Shown: piece by piece, positions 25,861 to 40,071 of the stretch
How the letters are laid out: each line of letters begins with the position of its first letter
Position numbering within the stretch: the first letter of the stretch is position 1
NCBI GenBank assembly: GCA_022702705.1
Contig: CM040429.1
Span: 7,697,419-7,761,418 of the forward strand
DNA from: Papilionanthe hookeriana x Papilionanthe teres
Taxonomy: Eukaryota > Streptophyta > Magnoliopsida > Asparagales > Orchidaceae
Length of the DNA stretch: 64,000 nt
Direction of reading: 5' to 3'
The notes under the pieces: model-generated
Database searches by the model: none
What the model was told of the DNA's origin: nothing
Seen by the model: the letters and a program-made list of their open reading frames with translations, nothing else
Program-made: the position numbers and the translations under genes

Positions 25861-28800
25861 TATGCATATACATATAAATATTGTATATGCGTGTACACAC
25901 ACAGATATATATGTATATGAATATGTCTATGTATTAGTTTGCTATGATATTCTTGAAGTTTTGAATTTATTTGGGTGCTCGTCATCTTGTATTGCTAACA
26001 CGTGCTGCTTACTTAGAAGGCAATCACTACTTTGAAATGTGGGGTTAATGAGGCTGTCATGTCATAGATTTCCTCTATTTACCGGATCACCTGTTTTTTC
26101 TTAATGCCCATCGTTTGATAATAATTCAATTTACCATACTTTTTTTTGAAAGGCGTCCAAGTACATTGCACGATCGAATAAGGGATAGTGATGATGAAGA
26201 CTTTAGAGATAGAGTTGACTATGAGGTTGCAGCATTGGCTAGTAACTTGAACCAGGCATTTCGGTATAATATATATAACAATGATGACATTGGAGAGGTA
26301 TGCTTCATTTGTTGTTGTTGGCTTTCATTTGCTTGAATTATTTAACTCTTCTTTTTGAAGTGGCAATGTTTTTCTAATTGCTTTATTCTTTTAGTTATTA
26401 TAAACATATATATTTTTAATTTTTTGTTCTATATGAACCATAATATGCAAGTTATGCAATGTAATTTTCTTGATGTGGATGGTATTCTTTCTGTTGTTCT
26501 TTAATTTCAGATAATTAATAGTATGTAGCCAGTTATTTTGCAAATTTGACGTCTATGTTATTTTTTATAGCCATTACCTATTAATCTGTCATAGATTTTT
26601 ACTTATTGTATGCAATCTTAATTTGTAAGAGATTTTAAGACACTTAGAAACTGGATTTGAACCTTAAATCTCCAGTCTGCTGAAAGAACTTTTGGTTTTT
26701 CTGCTCATTCTGTTAATTACCATGAACTGTAAATATGCACATGCTCCACTCTACCGCTGATTTAATATGTAGTGCTAAAATAGTCCCCTGATTGTTTACA
26801 TGGGATTTTTTTAATCTCGAGTTTATTTAAGTTCAAATTAGTCTCCAGTTTCTTTAAACTGGGGCTGAAATAGTTCTTTATTTAAGCTTATATTAAAAGA
26901 GTTTGAGGACTAAATTCGCACTTTTATAGACTCTGGGACTAATCTGACCCTCATGCAAAATGTCAAGGGGCTAGTTTGACACTTTTCTGTATAATTTTGA
27001 ATAGTAATTTGTTTACTTGAATTCAAAGCCCATTAATTTTGGTTCACGGTGTGGTTTCCATAGCCTTATTGGCCAGAAAATTCTTAATTTGATGCCATGT
27101 TTTTGCCAGCCCTGTTTTCTTGGAGCTTTGAATCTTCTTTTGTACCTATGCTCTTTCAAGCAGCAGCTGCTGTCTTCATTAGTTTTTGGTGGCAATGTGT
27201 TAGACAGCTTTTTTTTTTTTTAATACTCTTTTATGCTTAAAATGAAATGATGTATTTGTTGAAATGTAAAATCCCCTCTGTTGTGACGTGATATAAGTGT
27301 AGGACCAAACTGCTTTACTGTTTTGATTATTGGCCAAGCACTGGTCATTGGAATACTTATATAAACATCTTATTTGATTTTTTTTTCTGACTTCCCTCGT
27401 TTCTAAATTGCAAATTCTTTTAACTATGTAGGTCTACATGTACTGTTGATTAATTTTTTATTTTATTTCATTATTATATTTTTTTGGGTAATCTGTGCAG
27501 GCTCAGGGATCACTTGAGCGTGAAAAAGAGGTATGTGCATACCTGTGGTGTTTTTTTCCCTCAATCTTTATTTATATTTATATAATATCCTGGTGTTTAT
27601 ACTTTATATCACATCACAGCCTTTGATTTAAAATGTGTATTTCCCTTTACATAAGGTGATCCTAGTGGTATTTTTAATATGATCTAGAGGTTAGAGTGTT
27701 GTACAGCTAAATATAAAATTAATGTGTTAGATATGTATATTATTATATTATAATGGCTATTCCTTAGTCGTTATTACTTATTATTTGCTCATTTAATGAT
27801 TATGTACTTTCTATTTTGCTTTATTTTGTTTTATTTTCTTTCATAATTGTTTTATTCTGGTTTTATATCTTTCATTTATTATACCTATTGTCAATTGGTT
27901 TAAATAGCCCTCCTCCTATCAATAAAACTGAGCTGGTATATTCTAAATCTCAACATGATAACAGAGCCTAACCATAGATCCAGCAACCCTTGACCTCTTC
28001 TGTCGGTTCTAGCAGCTCCCTCCTCCTAGCTATCGACCTCCCCTGTTCCAGCAAACCGCAGGATTCTTCCTGTCCGCAGCATCTTGTGGTGCAGCACAGC
28101 CGCTAGTCTCCCTGCAGATTCAAATAGTTAGGCTCCTCTGCTCAATGTGCCGTTGTCGGTCGGTCCAGCTTGCCCGCCGGTCTCCCCTGTTTCTGCTGCT
28201 GCTGTTTTGTAGGATAGACTTCTACAGTTGTCCTGCTTCCTGCAATTCCTGCAGATGTAAGTATTTGTGATGATTTTACAAAAAATCATCGATGGCTCAG
28301 AACCACAATAACATATCTTTTAGTTCAGTCGAAATTATGCCTGATTATTTCAATGGATCACCTTTAGAAGGTGTTCTTGTCTCCACCGGAGGATCGCTTC
28401 CAAACCCCACTGACCGAATGACTTAAAGCCAACATGAATTTCTTGATCACAACTCATACGTTCAACGAGAGTAGCTTCCTTCAATGGTCCCTAGCGGTGT
28501 TTGTGTTCATTAAAGAACGTGGAAGGTTCGGTCACCTCACATGTGTCATTTGCGAGCCTCCAAGGATCGTCCCGGCATATTGAGCTTAGAATGTGGAGAA
28601 CTAAATGGTTATGCCATGGCTGTTCAACTCCATGGAGATGTCAATTGGCCATTCGTACATGTTCCTCCCTTTAGTTAGTGCTCTTTGTACGATTGTCTGT
28701 GATACCTACTCGAATGTAGGAAATTCCGTCCAACTCTATGAGGTATCTAAGAAGATCCGGGAGGCAGAACACGGGTCAAGAACTGTGACCCAGTACTATA

Positions 28801-31800
28801 ATGATCTTGTTGCATTATGGATGAAATGCGATATGTTCTACGACTACACTTGAGATTCTCCAGCCAACTTATCATTTTTCTATAAAATCGTAGAAAAGGA
28901 TTGTATGTTACAATTCCTTGCGGGACTTGACAAAGGCCTTAAAGAAGCTCGGGGTCTTATTTTTGCTCGGGATCCTTTTCCTTCCGCTCGCATTGCTTTC
29001 ACCGAGATTCATTGAGAAGAAATTAGGTGACTTGTCATGCTTAGGACTTCTACTCCTTCAGCTGAATCATCCACCTTGATCTCAAATAGTGCTCAGCCCT
29101 CGTCCATGCCATCTCTGACCGGTCCTTTCACTTGTGATTTCTGTCACAAACCCATTCATGCTTGGGACAAGTGTTGGAAACTTCATGGTAAGCTGACATA
29201 TAGACCTTCGGCTAAATCCTCTGCTGCCAAGGGACTCATGACGACAACCGAACTAGACACAGCTCAATCGATTCAACGCAGAACATCCCAGAATCCTCCA
29301 AATCTCTAAAGCACTAGATGGAGCAATTGATCAAGCTTCTTGGAGCAAATCAAGTCTCTGCAGGTCCGTCGACCTTTCACATCCGACAATGTACTTTTCT
29401 TTTGGTTCTCACAATTTATTTCTCCTCTAGTTTGTGGATTATTGATTCAAGTGTCACAGTGATATTGAAGGAAACACAAACCATAATGAAAACAAAAATA
29501 TTATTGCTTAGTGTCACGGGATTACAAACAATAACACATGCAATAAGAAAACATGATACAAACACAAAGTTAAAACGTGGATTGGGGTGGTAGTGTTGCG
29601 GTTGTATGTGGGGTGGAGGGAGATGGCAGCAAGAAGGTTAGGAGGGGCTTTATGTTCAAACTACAGTGGGTAAGAAAAAAGGGAGAGCTGCGGTTGCTTG
29701 CATAGGGTTGGACTGGAGTATGGGAAGGGAAATGGGGAAGGCTGCTGTTGGTCTGTTAGGGTTGGACTGTAGTGGGGAAGGAAAAGGGTGAAGGCTGGTG
29801 TGGTCTGTTAGATGGGGGAGTAGTGGACTGAGGTAGGAGTTATGGGAAGGAGCGGTTGCCACGAGAAGTGTTTGGGTAGTGTGCTGTCACGGGAGGAATG
29901 GAGAATCTGGGGCTGTCACGGGAGGAGGGCTGCTGCTGGGAAGGGATTGGAATAGCGGCAGGTTAGTGGCCCGATACAGGGGAAAGCTGGGAGAGTTACG
30001 GCAGGTAAGATGGCCCTGCATGGAGTGCGCCTGGAGGAGTTACGGCAGTGGAATTTATGGTGAGTTGCAGGTTAGGAAGGAAAGGAGTAGCGTGGGATGG
30101 CTGCGGGGAGTAGGTCACGGTAAAGCCTACAGCAGGGGTGGTCACGGGAGAGGGCTGCAGCGGGAGAAACGGCAGAGAGAGGGGGCTGCAGCAGGGGGAA
30201 TGATAGGGAGATAGGTGAAAGTGGAGATCGGAGAAGATAATCACTACCGAGTAGAGGGGTATAGCCGAAGCAACACCCAATGATCAGATACAGCCCTCAA
30301 GGGGAAAATTGGATGACGGCGGCTGTCCTCACAAATCTGAAATAATAAAAAAAAAAACATAAAACTGAAACCCTAAACTTAAAAGTACATGCCTAATGAA
30401 AAGACGGAGGGAGGGGGCAGATTCTACACCATCTCAACTTAACCGGCTCGGGCCAAATCGGCTCAGCTTTTGTAGGAATACCCCTGCTACCAAATGATAA
30501 TGGAGGAAACCCAAATCATAATGGAAATATAAATATTGTTGGTGAATTTCAAGGGATTACAAACAACTACACTTGCAAAAAGGAAACACTATACAAACAC
30601 AAAGCTAGAGTTAGGAGGGGCTGTACGGGTTCGGACTGCAGTGGGGAAGAAAAAAGAGTGAGCTACGGTTGGCTGCATAGGATTGGACTGGAGTGGGGGA
30701 AAGGAAAGGGTGAAGGCTGTTGTTGGGCTGTTGGAGTTGGACAGTATGGGGAAGGAAAGGGTGAAGGCTGTTGTTGGGCTGTTAGGTGGGGGAGTAGTGG
30801 ACTGAGGTAGGGGTTATGGGAAGGGAGGGGTTGTAACGGGAAGGGTTTGGGTCGTGTGCTGTAACTGGAGGAATGGAGGGGCTGGGGCTGTCAAGGGAGT
30901 AGGGGCTGCTGGTGGGAAGGGAAGTGGAACAGCGGCAGGTTAATAGCCCGATATAGGGGAAAGCTGGGAGAGTCATGGCAGGTAAGATGGGCTTTGGATG
31001 GAGTGCACCTGGGGGAGTTACGACAGTGGAATTGATGGGGAGTTGCGGCCCGGCTAGCAGGCGGCTGGAACAGGCTTGCAGGTTAGGATGGAAAGGGGTA
31101 ATATGGGATGGTTGTGGGGGCGTGGATTGGCGGAAGTTGACGTCAGAGAAGATAATTACCACCAGGGAGAGAGATACAGCCGTAGCTCCACTTTAATGAT
31201 CGGATACAACCCTCAAGGGGAAAATAGGACGTCGACGACTGTCCTCACAAATCTGAAATCAGAAATAACATGAAAATGAAACCCTAAGACCTAATAGCAC
31301 GTATAAATAGACGTAAGATAGGCGGAAAATGAAAATAGGAAGATGAAAAATTTCTTGTCTAATGAAAAGAGGGAGAGAGGGAGGGGGTCGGTTCAATCCC
31401 CTCTCTCAACTGAACTGGTTCGGGCTAAATCGGTTCAACTTTTGGGGGAAAACCCCTGTCATTCTCCTAGGGTTGGGAGAGCTTCGATCTCATTTGTCAA
31501 AGTTTCTGGCTGCTTACGGTACTGCGTTAAGTCCAATGATACGACGAACAGGTAGACATTGTCATTCCAAAGCACATTCTGATAGAATAGATATATGTCC
31601 ACCTTTGACACAACCTGAGCTGAAACTGTAGCTAGACGAGTATCCCCACCGGGGAGAGGGCTGTAGCAAGAGGAACAGCGGGGAGGGGGCTGCAACAGGA
31701 GGGAATGGCAGGGAGATTGGTGGAAGTGGACTTCAAAGAAAATAATCACCATCGGGGAGAGGGACACAACCGGAGCACCACCCTAACGATCAGATACAAC

Positions 31801-34800
31801 CTTTAAGAGAAAGTAGGACGCCAACGACTGTCCTCACAAATGTCAAATCAGAAATAACATAAAACTGGAATCCTAAGACCTGAAAGCACATATAAATAGA
31901 CGTGAGATAGGCGGAAAATGAAAATAGGAAGGTGGGAAATTTCCTGCCTAATGGAAGGAGGGAGAGAGGGAGGTGGCCGGTTCAGCCCCCTCTCTCAACT
32001 TAACCGGTTCGGGCCAAACCTGTTCAACTTTTGGGGGAAAACCCTTGTCATTCTCCTAGGGTTGTGGGAGCTTTGACCTCATTTTTCGAAGCTTCTGGCT
32101 CCTCGTGGTGCAGCGTCAAGCTCTGACGCGTCGAACAAGTAGACATTTTCGTTCCAAAACACATTCTGATATAATAGATATATGCCCACCTTTGGCACGA
32201 CCTATGCTGGAACTGTAGCTAGACGAGTAACCCCATGAATTAGGTATTGCGTCATCTCAGTTGTAACTCGCTTCTTCAGTTCCTCGTACTTGGCAACTAA
32301 TAGGCTAGTATGTGAGGAGAAATCCACCCTGGGTTGAAATCTGTGGCAGACTGCTCCACTCTCACTGTCATCTCCTCAGGAGAGACCTCTTCCCCATAGA
32401 TAGGATTTGGATCCCATTGCAGTATTTTTATCCCCATCAAATCCTTGAGGCCACTACAAAGTTGAGGTTCATCACTAACATCTGAAATTTGACGAGATGT
32501 CCCATGCTAACCTGAAAGTAACATCTGAATAACTCCATATAATGTTCTTGACATGAAACACAATAACCTCATTTCTGAAATGTTGGACCTCCCTCCTTCG
32601 GGGCAACTCTAGAGGTGGTGTATACATCTGAAAAATCTGCATCTTGCTTATTCGGGATGGACCTGTATCTGATGTCGACTCTTCAAACTCATAAATTTCG
32701 TAGACATTCAAGTTCATTCTTGCTGATGTTCCTCTCACTGTCTGCAGGATGCTAGCTCGAGGCATTATAATCTCATGCTCCATTGGGCTACCCATTAACT
32801 CAAAGTCACTACCTTCTAGAGTAGTGATCGTTACCTCAGTTGGAATCTCTATCTTGGGGTCAACTGGCTTTAGAAGTGTCTCTTCCTCGTTGGCTGAAAA
32901 TGAGAATCCTCTATGAGGTTTTTATCTTCTTTTTGATCAATGTTCATCTCGTCAACTAGCGGCTGGTACTCCTTATTTATGTCCTCACTGTCTTCAGTTT
33001 CTGCGAAGGTCTTTCCTAACTTTTCCACATGACCCCTGCTCGGTGAAGTAGATCACTCTCTTTGTTGTTGATTTTGCTTCCACATGTCCAAATTTGTTTC
33101 ACTTGTAGCATTTTCTGGCTGTGACAGACTTACAGATTGATTTTGCTGGATAGTAGTAGGGGGGAGGGGGCGCTTGGTGTTACTGTCTCTCCTCCTCCGA
33201 AGCTAGAGTGTGCTACTTTTGGCTGTAGTAAGTTGGCAAAACTGGCGTTGTGTTTTCCGTTTCATCTTCATATCTTCTCGTTCCTCCCTTCAACCTTTTG
33301 GATCATAGTCGAGGGTAGCCTCCCACTAGATTTCCTCTTCAATATCCATAAAACTTCACTGAAGGTGACAGAGCTCTCGCTGTATCCCGACCCGGGTAGG
33401 CTCGGCATGCATCTCATTAGTGGCATGGCTAAGACTTTAGGGTTGAGAGGTGAAAGAGGATGTAGAAGACTCATTGATGGTGCAAAAAAAAATAAATTGT
33501 TATTAAATTGGTATTGTTAATTTTGAAAATTAGCGAGGGAAAAATTAGGTTTAGGTTAAATTCTTGCTCGAGATTTTGGAATTGAGAAAAGAAAATTTTG
33601 TGGGAGGGGCTTTGGAAGGGGCAGACGTTAAGAAAAAGAGGGGCTGTACGGGTTCGGACAGCAGTGGAGAAGAAAAAAAGGGAGAGCTGTGGTTGGCTGA
33701 ATAGGGTTGGACTGGAGTGGGGAAAAGGAAAGGGTAAAGGCTGTTGTTGGGTCGTTGGAGTTGGATTATAGTGGGGAAGGAAAGGGTGAAGGCTGTTGTT
33801 GGGCTGTTAGATGGGGGAGTAGTGGATTGAGGTAGGGGTTATGGGAAGGAAGGGATGGGAAGGGTTTGGGTGGTGTGCTGTCGCGGGAGGAATGAAGGGG
33901 CGGGATGTCACGGGAGGAGTCGTAGCTTGTGGGAAGGGGAGTGGAACAGCGGCAGGTTTGTGGCCCGATACAGGGAAAGGCTGGGAGAGTTACGACAGGT
34001 AAGATGAACCCTGGATGGAGTACGCTTGGGCGAGTTACGACAATGAAATTGATGGGTAGTTGCGGCCGAACAAGCAGGCGTCTGGGACAGGTTTGCAGGT
34101 TAGGAAGGAAAGGGATAGCGTGGGATGGTTGTGGGGAGTAGGTCACGGTAAGTGGACGTCGGAGAAGATAGTCACCACTAGGGAGAGGGATACAGATGGA
34201 ACGTAACTATTGGATACAACCCTCAAGGGGAAAGTAGGACGTTGGCGGCTGTCCTCACAAATTTGAAATTAAAAATTATATAAAACTGAAACCCTAAGAC
34301 ATAAAAGCACATATGGGATGGGCGGGAAATAAAAATAGGAAGGCGGGAAACTTGTTGCCTAATGAAAAGAGGGAGGGAGGGGGCTGGTTCAACCCCCTCT
34401 CTCAACATAACCGGTTCGGACCAAACTATTGGAAGATCCCCTGTGTCACACGAATCACATGACTGATTGCTCGTAAACTTTCTTGACTTACTACCCATGC
34501 TATGGAAAAAGTACCGTCAAAATTGCTAATGGATCTTGTAGCTCCATTGCTTGTAAATGGTGTGTTGTACTAACGACCGATCTAACTCTGGAGTTTGTTT
34601 TACATGTTTCTCGGTTTCAATGTAATTTATTATTTGTCAGCAAGCTGACAAGTGATATCGATTGCGTTGTTAATTTCTCTTTTGATAGTTGTATTTTTTA
34701 GGATCGTTGTTCGGGGAGTATGAGTAGTTGGATTCTACTACTTTCAAGAGGAGAACACGGAGAGTGAAGCCACGACACTCAAAAGTTGAAGCATATATCA

Positions 34801-37800
34801 AATTATTGAATGTCTCATTATGTCGTTGCACTGTCGTTTATGTCATCCTAGTTTTAATATTTCAAAATTTTGTATCGTTTGATGTTTGCTAATAAAATCT
34901 TGCTAACTTCATCTGTGAGATATGCAGTTAGCCAAAAATCATCGGGTTCATTACCTAACTCACACTTACACACTGCTCCTTTCTTCCTCATTCACAAACC
35001 TTCTCACACCTCCAGTTACGCCAATAAATGATGGTTCTTGACTTTAATTGATGAATACACTCGAATGAGGTGGGTATACATTTTAAAAGACAAATAAGAA
35101 GTCACTGTGTTCTTCCAAAACTTCTACATCTTTTTCTTAAATCAATTCAAAACTTTTATTCAGGTTCTTCAGACCGACAATGATCGCGAGTTTTTCAATT
35201 ATATTTTTAGTGAATTCTTGGTAAGAAAGGCATCCTCCTTCGTAGTTCTTATATGGACACGTCTCAACAAAATAGGATAGCTTAGAGGAAAAATCACCTC
35301 ATTGACGTTGCTCGCTCCATTATGTTTCAATCAAATGTTCTGAAACGGTTTTTGGAACAATGTCATTCTAACTGCTACCTATTTCATAAATAAAGTTCCC
35401 CTAAAAGTCACGAGTTTCGAACCCTCTTAGTCGTCTTGATGTCATGCTTCTCTGCCAATCTGATCTTCTTCACATTTGTTCCCAACATTTTTGAGCTCAC
35501 TGCCTTTGTTCGGAACACTGACCCTACTCGGAGAAAACTTGATTTTAGATCCATAAAATGCAACTTCCTAGGGTACTGCGCAACTCAAATGGGTATCTGT
35601 CCCTTGATCCGATCACAAACAAACATTATGTGAATGTTGATTTCACCTTCTTTGAAAATGTTCCCTACTCTTTTAGCTTGACCTCTAGTGAGGGGGAGCT
35701 TGAGTCCCCTTGACACTATCTCTTAACCTGCTCCTGTGGATGGTCCCCCCACTGGGTCCTACCACTGAGGAGTCCTATGTCCAGTTGAGTGCACCATCTC
35801 CTCTTCCTATTGTTCGTGTCAACACTCGGCGCACCCGTTCTAATGCACCTACTCTAGAGCCCACTTTTCTTATAGGACATCGACTCCACTTCGGGCAACA
35901 TCCTTAGCATGAACTCTCCTCCGAATGAGGTGAGTTCTTCGAGTGAGGTACGCAATCAGACATGCTCTATCTATTCTATGACAAAATATATTTTTTTACA
36001 CGGTTTATCGCCGACCTACAAAGAATTTGCTTCTGCCCTAACGGACCATCAGATCTATGCTACTATTGAGGTTGCTCTTGCTGGTCCAGCCTGGAAAACG
36101 ACAGCATTGGAGGAGATGAATGCTCTTCAGCGGAACGATGCGTGGGACATGGTGGACCTTCCTCTGGGTGAGAAAGTTGTAGGGTGCTGATGGATTTTTG
36201 GCACCAAGTTCAACTCTAACAGGTCCTTTGAACTCAACAAGGCAAGATTGGTCGCCAAATGATACTCACAGACCTACAAAGTTGACTATGAGAAAACATT
36301 TGCTCTAGTGGCTAAGTTAAATACTATTCATATCTTATTCACTTGCATCTGGATTGGTCGTTATTTCAACTAAATGTCAAGAATGCATTCTTGAATGGAT
36401 AGCTGATAGAAGAGGTGCACATGTCTCTCCCTCCGGGTTTTGATTCTAAAACTTTAGGGGACTAGCGTGCAGGCTATGAAAGTTTCTCTATGGGCTAAAG
36501 TAGTCCCCAAGGGTCCGGTTCGACAAATTCACAAAGGTGGTTGTGGGTCATAGTTTTACTCAGGATCAATCGGATCATACCCTCTTCTTTTGACATTCCT
36601 CCAGTGGTTAGGTAACTACCCTTATTGTCTATGTTGATGATATTATTCTTACAGGTAACAATCTCATTAGTGTTCTTAAAATACATTCTTGCTTCATCCT
36701 TCGAGATGGACTTGGGATCTCTCTGGTACTAGGTGGCTCGATACTTTTGGGAAATTTGTCTGTCTCTGCGCAAATATGTGATTGATCTCTTGACAAAGAA
36801 CAACCATCTTATGTGCAAACTTATTGATGTTCCTTTGGATCCTAATGAAGAGATCTGACATTCTCAGTGTTGTGTCTGTCAACAAGATTCATTATCAGCG
36901 CATTGTGGGAAAACTCATCTACTTCGCTCATACTCATCTCGACAAATGCCGCACAGTTGGAATAGTGAGTCAATCCATGCATGACCCTTACCAGCACCAC
37001 CTCCAAGCTGTCCATCGGATTCTCCACTATTTTAAAAAGTACATTGGGATCAGGTTTGTTTTTGTCCTGTCATTCATCTTGGTCCATTGTTGTTTATACA
37101 AATGTTGATTGGCCCGGATCATTTCATGATCGGAATTCCACCTAGGGGTATTGCTCATTTGTAGGGGCAATATTGTCACGCGGAAAAAACAAGAAACAGT
37201 CTTGTGGTTATCAGAAGAAGTGTCGAAGCTGAATTCCGACCCATGTTCTTAGGAATTTGTGATGCTCTGACCATGCATCATGCTCCGCAAACTCTGTATG
37301 CCCACCTCAGTCTCGCTACAGCTATTATGTGATAATAAGACCACGATCAACATTACTCACATTCCTGTCTAGCATGTCGTAAACATATGGAGATTGACAG
37401 GCACTTCTTTAAAGAAAAGATTGAGTTCGGAGAAATGTGCATTCTATATGCGCCCTTCTTGAAAGGTGAGCACTTTGCATTAAATAAAATCAAAAGTACA
37501 AAAGCGCTATAATAGCTACACAAAATAAGCAACATGGTTGGCATCTTCCTCAACCACGCTAAAAAATTGGGGTCACAAGTGTTAGCATCCTAACTAAATA
37601 AAAGACAAATCCAAAGCGAACCGAGCACTAAAATGAACTGTTTTGTTACAATCCTCATGAGCAAAAAGAAACAAAACTTGCTTAAAATTAAACAAAAAAT
37701 CTAAATTCAGCTCCAAGTCACTGACCCGTTTTTATACTATGTTAGAAGTAGCGAATAACAGTCTTATTGCCACCTTGAGCATCCACGGTTCCGCCATGGA

Positions 37801-39998
37801 AACGAGGCATAATAGCAAGATTCCACCTGGGAGCAGTCCCAATGTACTAGAGACTTCCCAGCCACACCAAAAAGAACAAGCCGAGTTCGGCCCAAGTGGC
37901 CGAGTAGTGACCCATTGCTCCCAGATAGGCTGCGCAAACGTGTTGGTGAGGGATCCCAGTACCGTAGCAGCTATAACAGTAGGGGTTCCAAAGGGCGGTC
38001 ATGTTTTTTGGCGTGATGACAACGCCAGGAGTGGTAAACAACAGTGCAGTAAATACGCCCAAGTGTGGCACACGATCACGGAGTTCCCGTAGTCTCTTAA
38101 TAGCGTCTTCAACATTGTGAAAGTCTGGGAGCATGAATCCCCCATTTGCGAAGAGCAAGAAGAATACCTTGGAGTACTTTACAAGGAGCAGCCACATGAT
38201 TAATATCCTCCACTTCCCCACACTCCCAGGAATACGAAGCATCATCGCCAATATGTCTCACCTGTAACCAATGGTTAGTAGGAATGGCGTTAATAAGGAT
38301 TTGCCGCCGGCACACATGTTCTCTTAGATGTAATTGTAACTTTTTTATCCATTCATAATCGGTTTCCGAAGGAGAGAAGATTTGGACAAATGCACGGGAG
38401 GTAACAGTCCTTCCCGATAAAGCTTGGGCCTGTCTACAGTATTAACACCCAGCGGTTGGACTTGCTTAATTAGATCAATAAGTTCACTGCCAAAGGAATT
38501 TTGCATCGTTTCAACATCCCGGTTTCCATTCAGAACAAAACCCGAGTGTCTTCTAACTCACTCAGGCTAATAAGCGTTGGCCACTGAGCAATGGGGCGAT
38601 TGAGGATCCAATTTTGCTCCATTTGACCAATGTCTCACCGAATTATGTTAAGAAGGCTGGCGGCACGATCAATAATTATTTTCCAGGCTATCGAGTCAGT
38701 TCTTGACCGCGAACAGCTCCATGGATCATCTCCATATTTCTCTCTTATACATTTGAAAACCAGGATGTGTGGGTTGATTAATAAAGTCCCAAGCAATTCT
38801 AGCCCCCAAAGGGCCCATCCACTGAGCCGCAGCATGCAAGCCCCAACCACCCACAGAAATGGGCTTCCAGAGCTTCTTCCCAACTGATATAGTTAAGTCC
38901 ACGTTCCCATGGGCCCTTGTCCCCCAAGAATCTTCTGCATAAGCCTTCCACATAATGCAATACAGCTTTAGGAGGTTCGGAGTGGGAGTGGGACAAGATA
39001 AACATTGACATAGGGAACGGTGAGAATTTCACGAAAGTGATTCTACCAGCTAATGAGAGTTGCCTATTCCCCCATGCTTGGATTTTACTAACAGCATTAG
39101 CCATGAATTTGTCAAAATCAGACTTTACAAGCTTCCTCATAGCAAGCTTAATTCCTAACTATTCAAACAGTAACTTTCTTATAGCCCAGAATTCTAGCCA
39201 CGCGGTTTTTCCTTGAAATTGCAGCTTTTTTACTAAAAAGTATAGAAGACTTGGCTTCATTAACCCATTGTCCCGTCCAACAGCAGTGTCGATCCAATAT
39301 ATCCTTTATAGCATGCGTATTCTTTGGAGTGGCCTCCGCAACAATCATGATATCATCAGCTCCGCCGCAGTCATGATATCGTCAGCAAATAGGAGGTGGG
39401 AAATATCAGTCCCTCCCGGGGCAAAGGAAAGATCAAATTGAGTTTCACATTGGTGAATTGCCCTCGACAAGAGCTCAGAACAGAGAATAAAGAGATACGA
39501 TAATAAAGATGGCAAATTTTGGGTCCCGGATTTATTCGAAAACCTACCCAGTAAACCTTTCAGGGAAGCCAAATGCCTGCATTACCTTCGAGAGAGTCTA
39601 CCAACTCATGCGGTCATATGTTTGTTCCATATCAACCTTAAGAGCCATAAAACCAGCCTGCAAAGTGGAATGCTGAAACTTGCAAATAATTTCGTTAGCA
39701 AGCAAACAATGTATAGAGATAGACCTGGTGGGAACAAATGCTCCTTGTTCTTATGAAATGATGGAGGGGAGAATCCCTTTATACGGTTCACCAGAACTTT
39801 GGCTGCAACCTTGTAGATGGTTTGACACAAGCTGATAGGGCTGTATTTAGATGGCTGGCCCACATTTGCATCCTTCGGAATAAGGACAATTAACATATCC
39901 TTCCAAGTACTGTCCATACGCCCAGAGGTGAAGAATTGAAATATGGTATTGCACGCCTTTTTTTAACCCACGGCCAAAAATTCTTAAAAGAGGAGTAG

Positions 39999-40071
<73 letters not shown>

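Larger units (their letters stand above)
9163..26152 (+). other. 17.0-kb intron filled with nested transposons
   Basis: Holds, left to right, an RTE-LINE tail, an LTR scrap, a hAT pseudogene split by a Harbinger element, a second RTE tail, a probable gypsy LTR, two LINE derivatives and a SINE. The stretches 9163-9590, 9800-10320, 18121-19064 and 21020-22056 hold nothing I recognise, apart from a GC-rich patch at about 18400-18650. Confidence 0.9.
29460..34448 (-). mobile_element. Rearranged LTR retrotransposon inserted into copia protease
   Basis: - strand element with several LTR-like blocks: 29460-30492, 30495-31461, a partial block ending 32050, and about 33635-34448. Each ends on the + strand in a CCCCTG..CA-like sequence (TGACAGGGG on the - strand). 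The left flank CACAG and the right flank CACGA are an imperfect 5-bp duplication. The copia protease reading stops at IIDSS on the left and resumes with HMTDCS on the right. The interior (about 32051-33634) has weak gag-like sequence only. Confidence 0.65.

Noticed and set aside
33137..33520. 127-codon + strand open frame
   Set aside because: Lies antisense to the - strand LTR element's interior, with no recognisable domain; probably chance.
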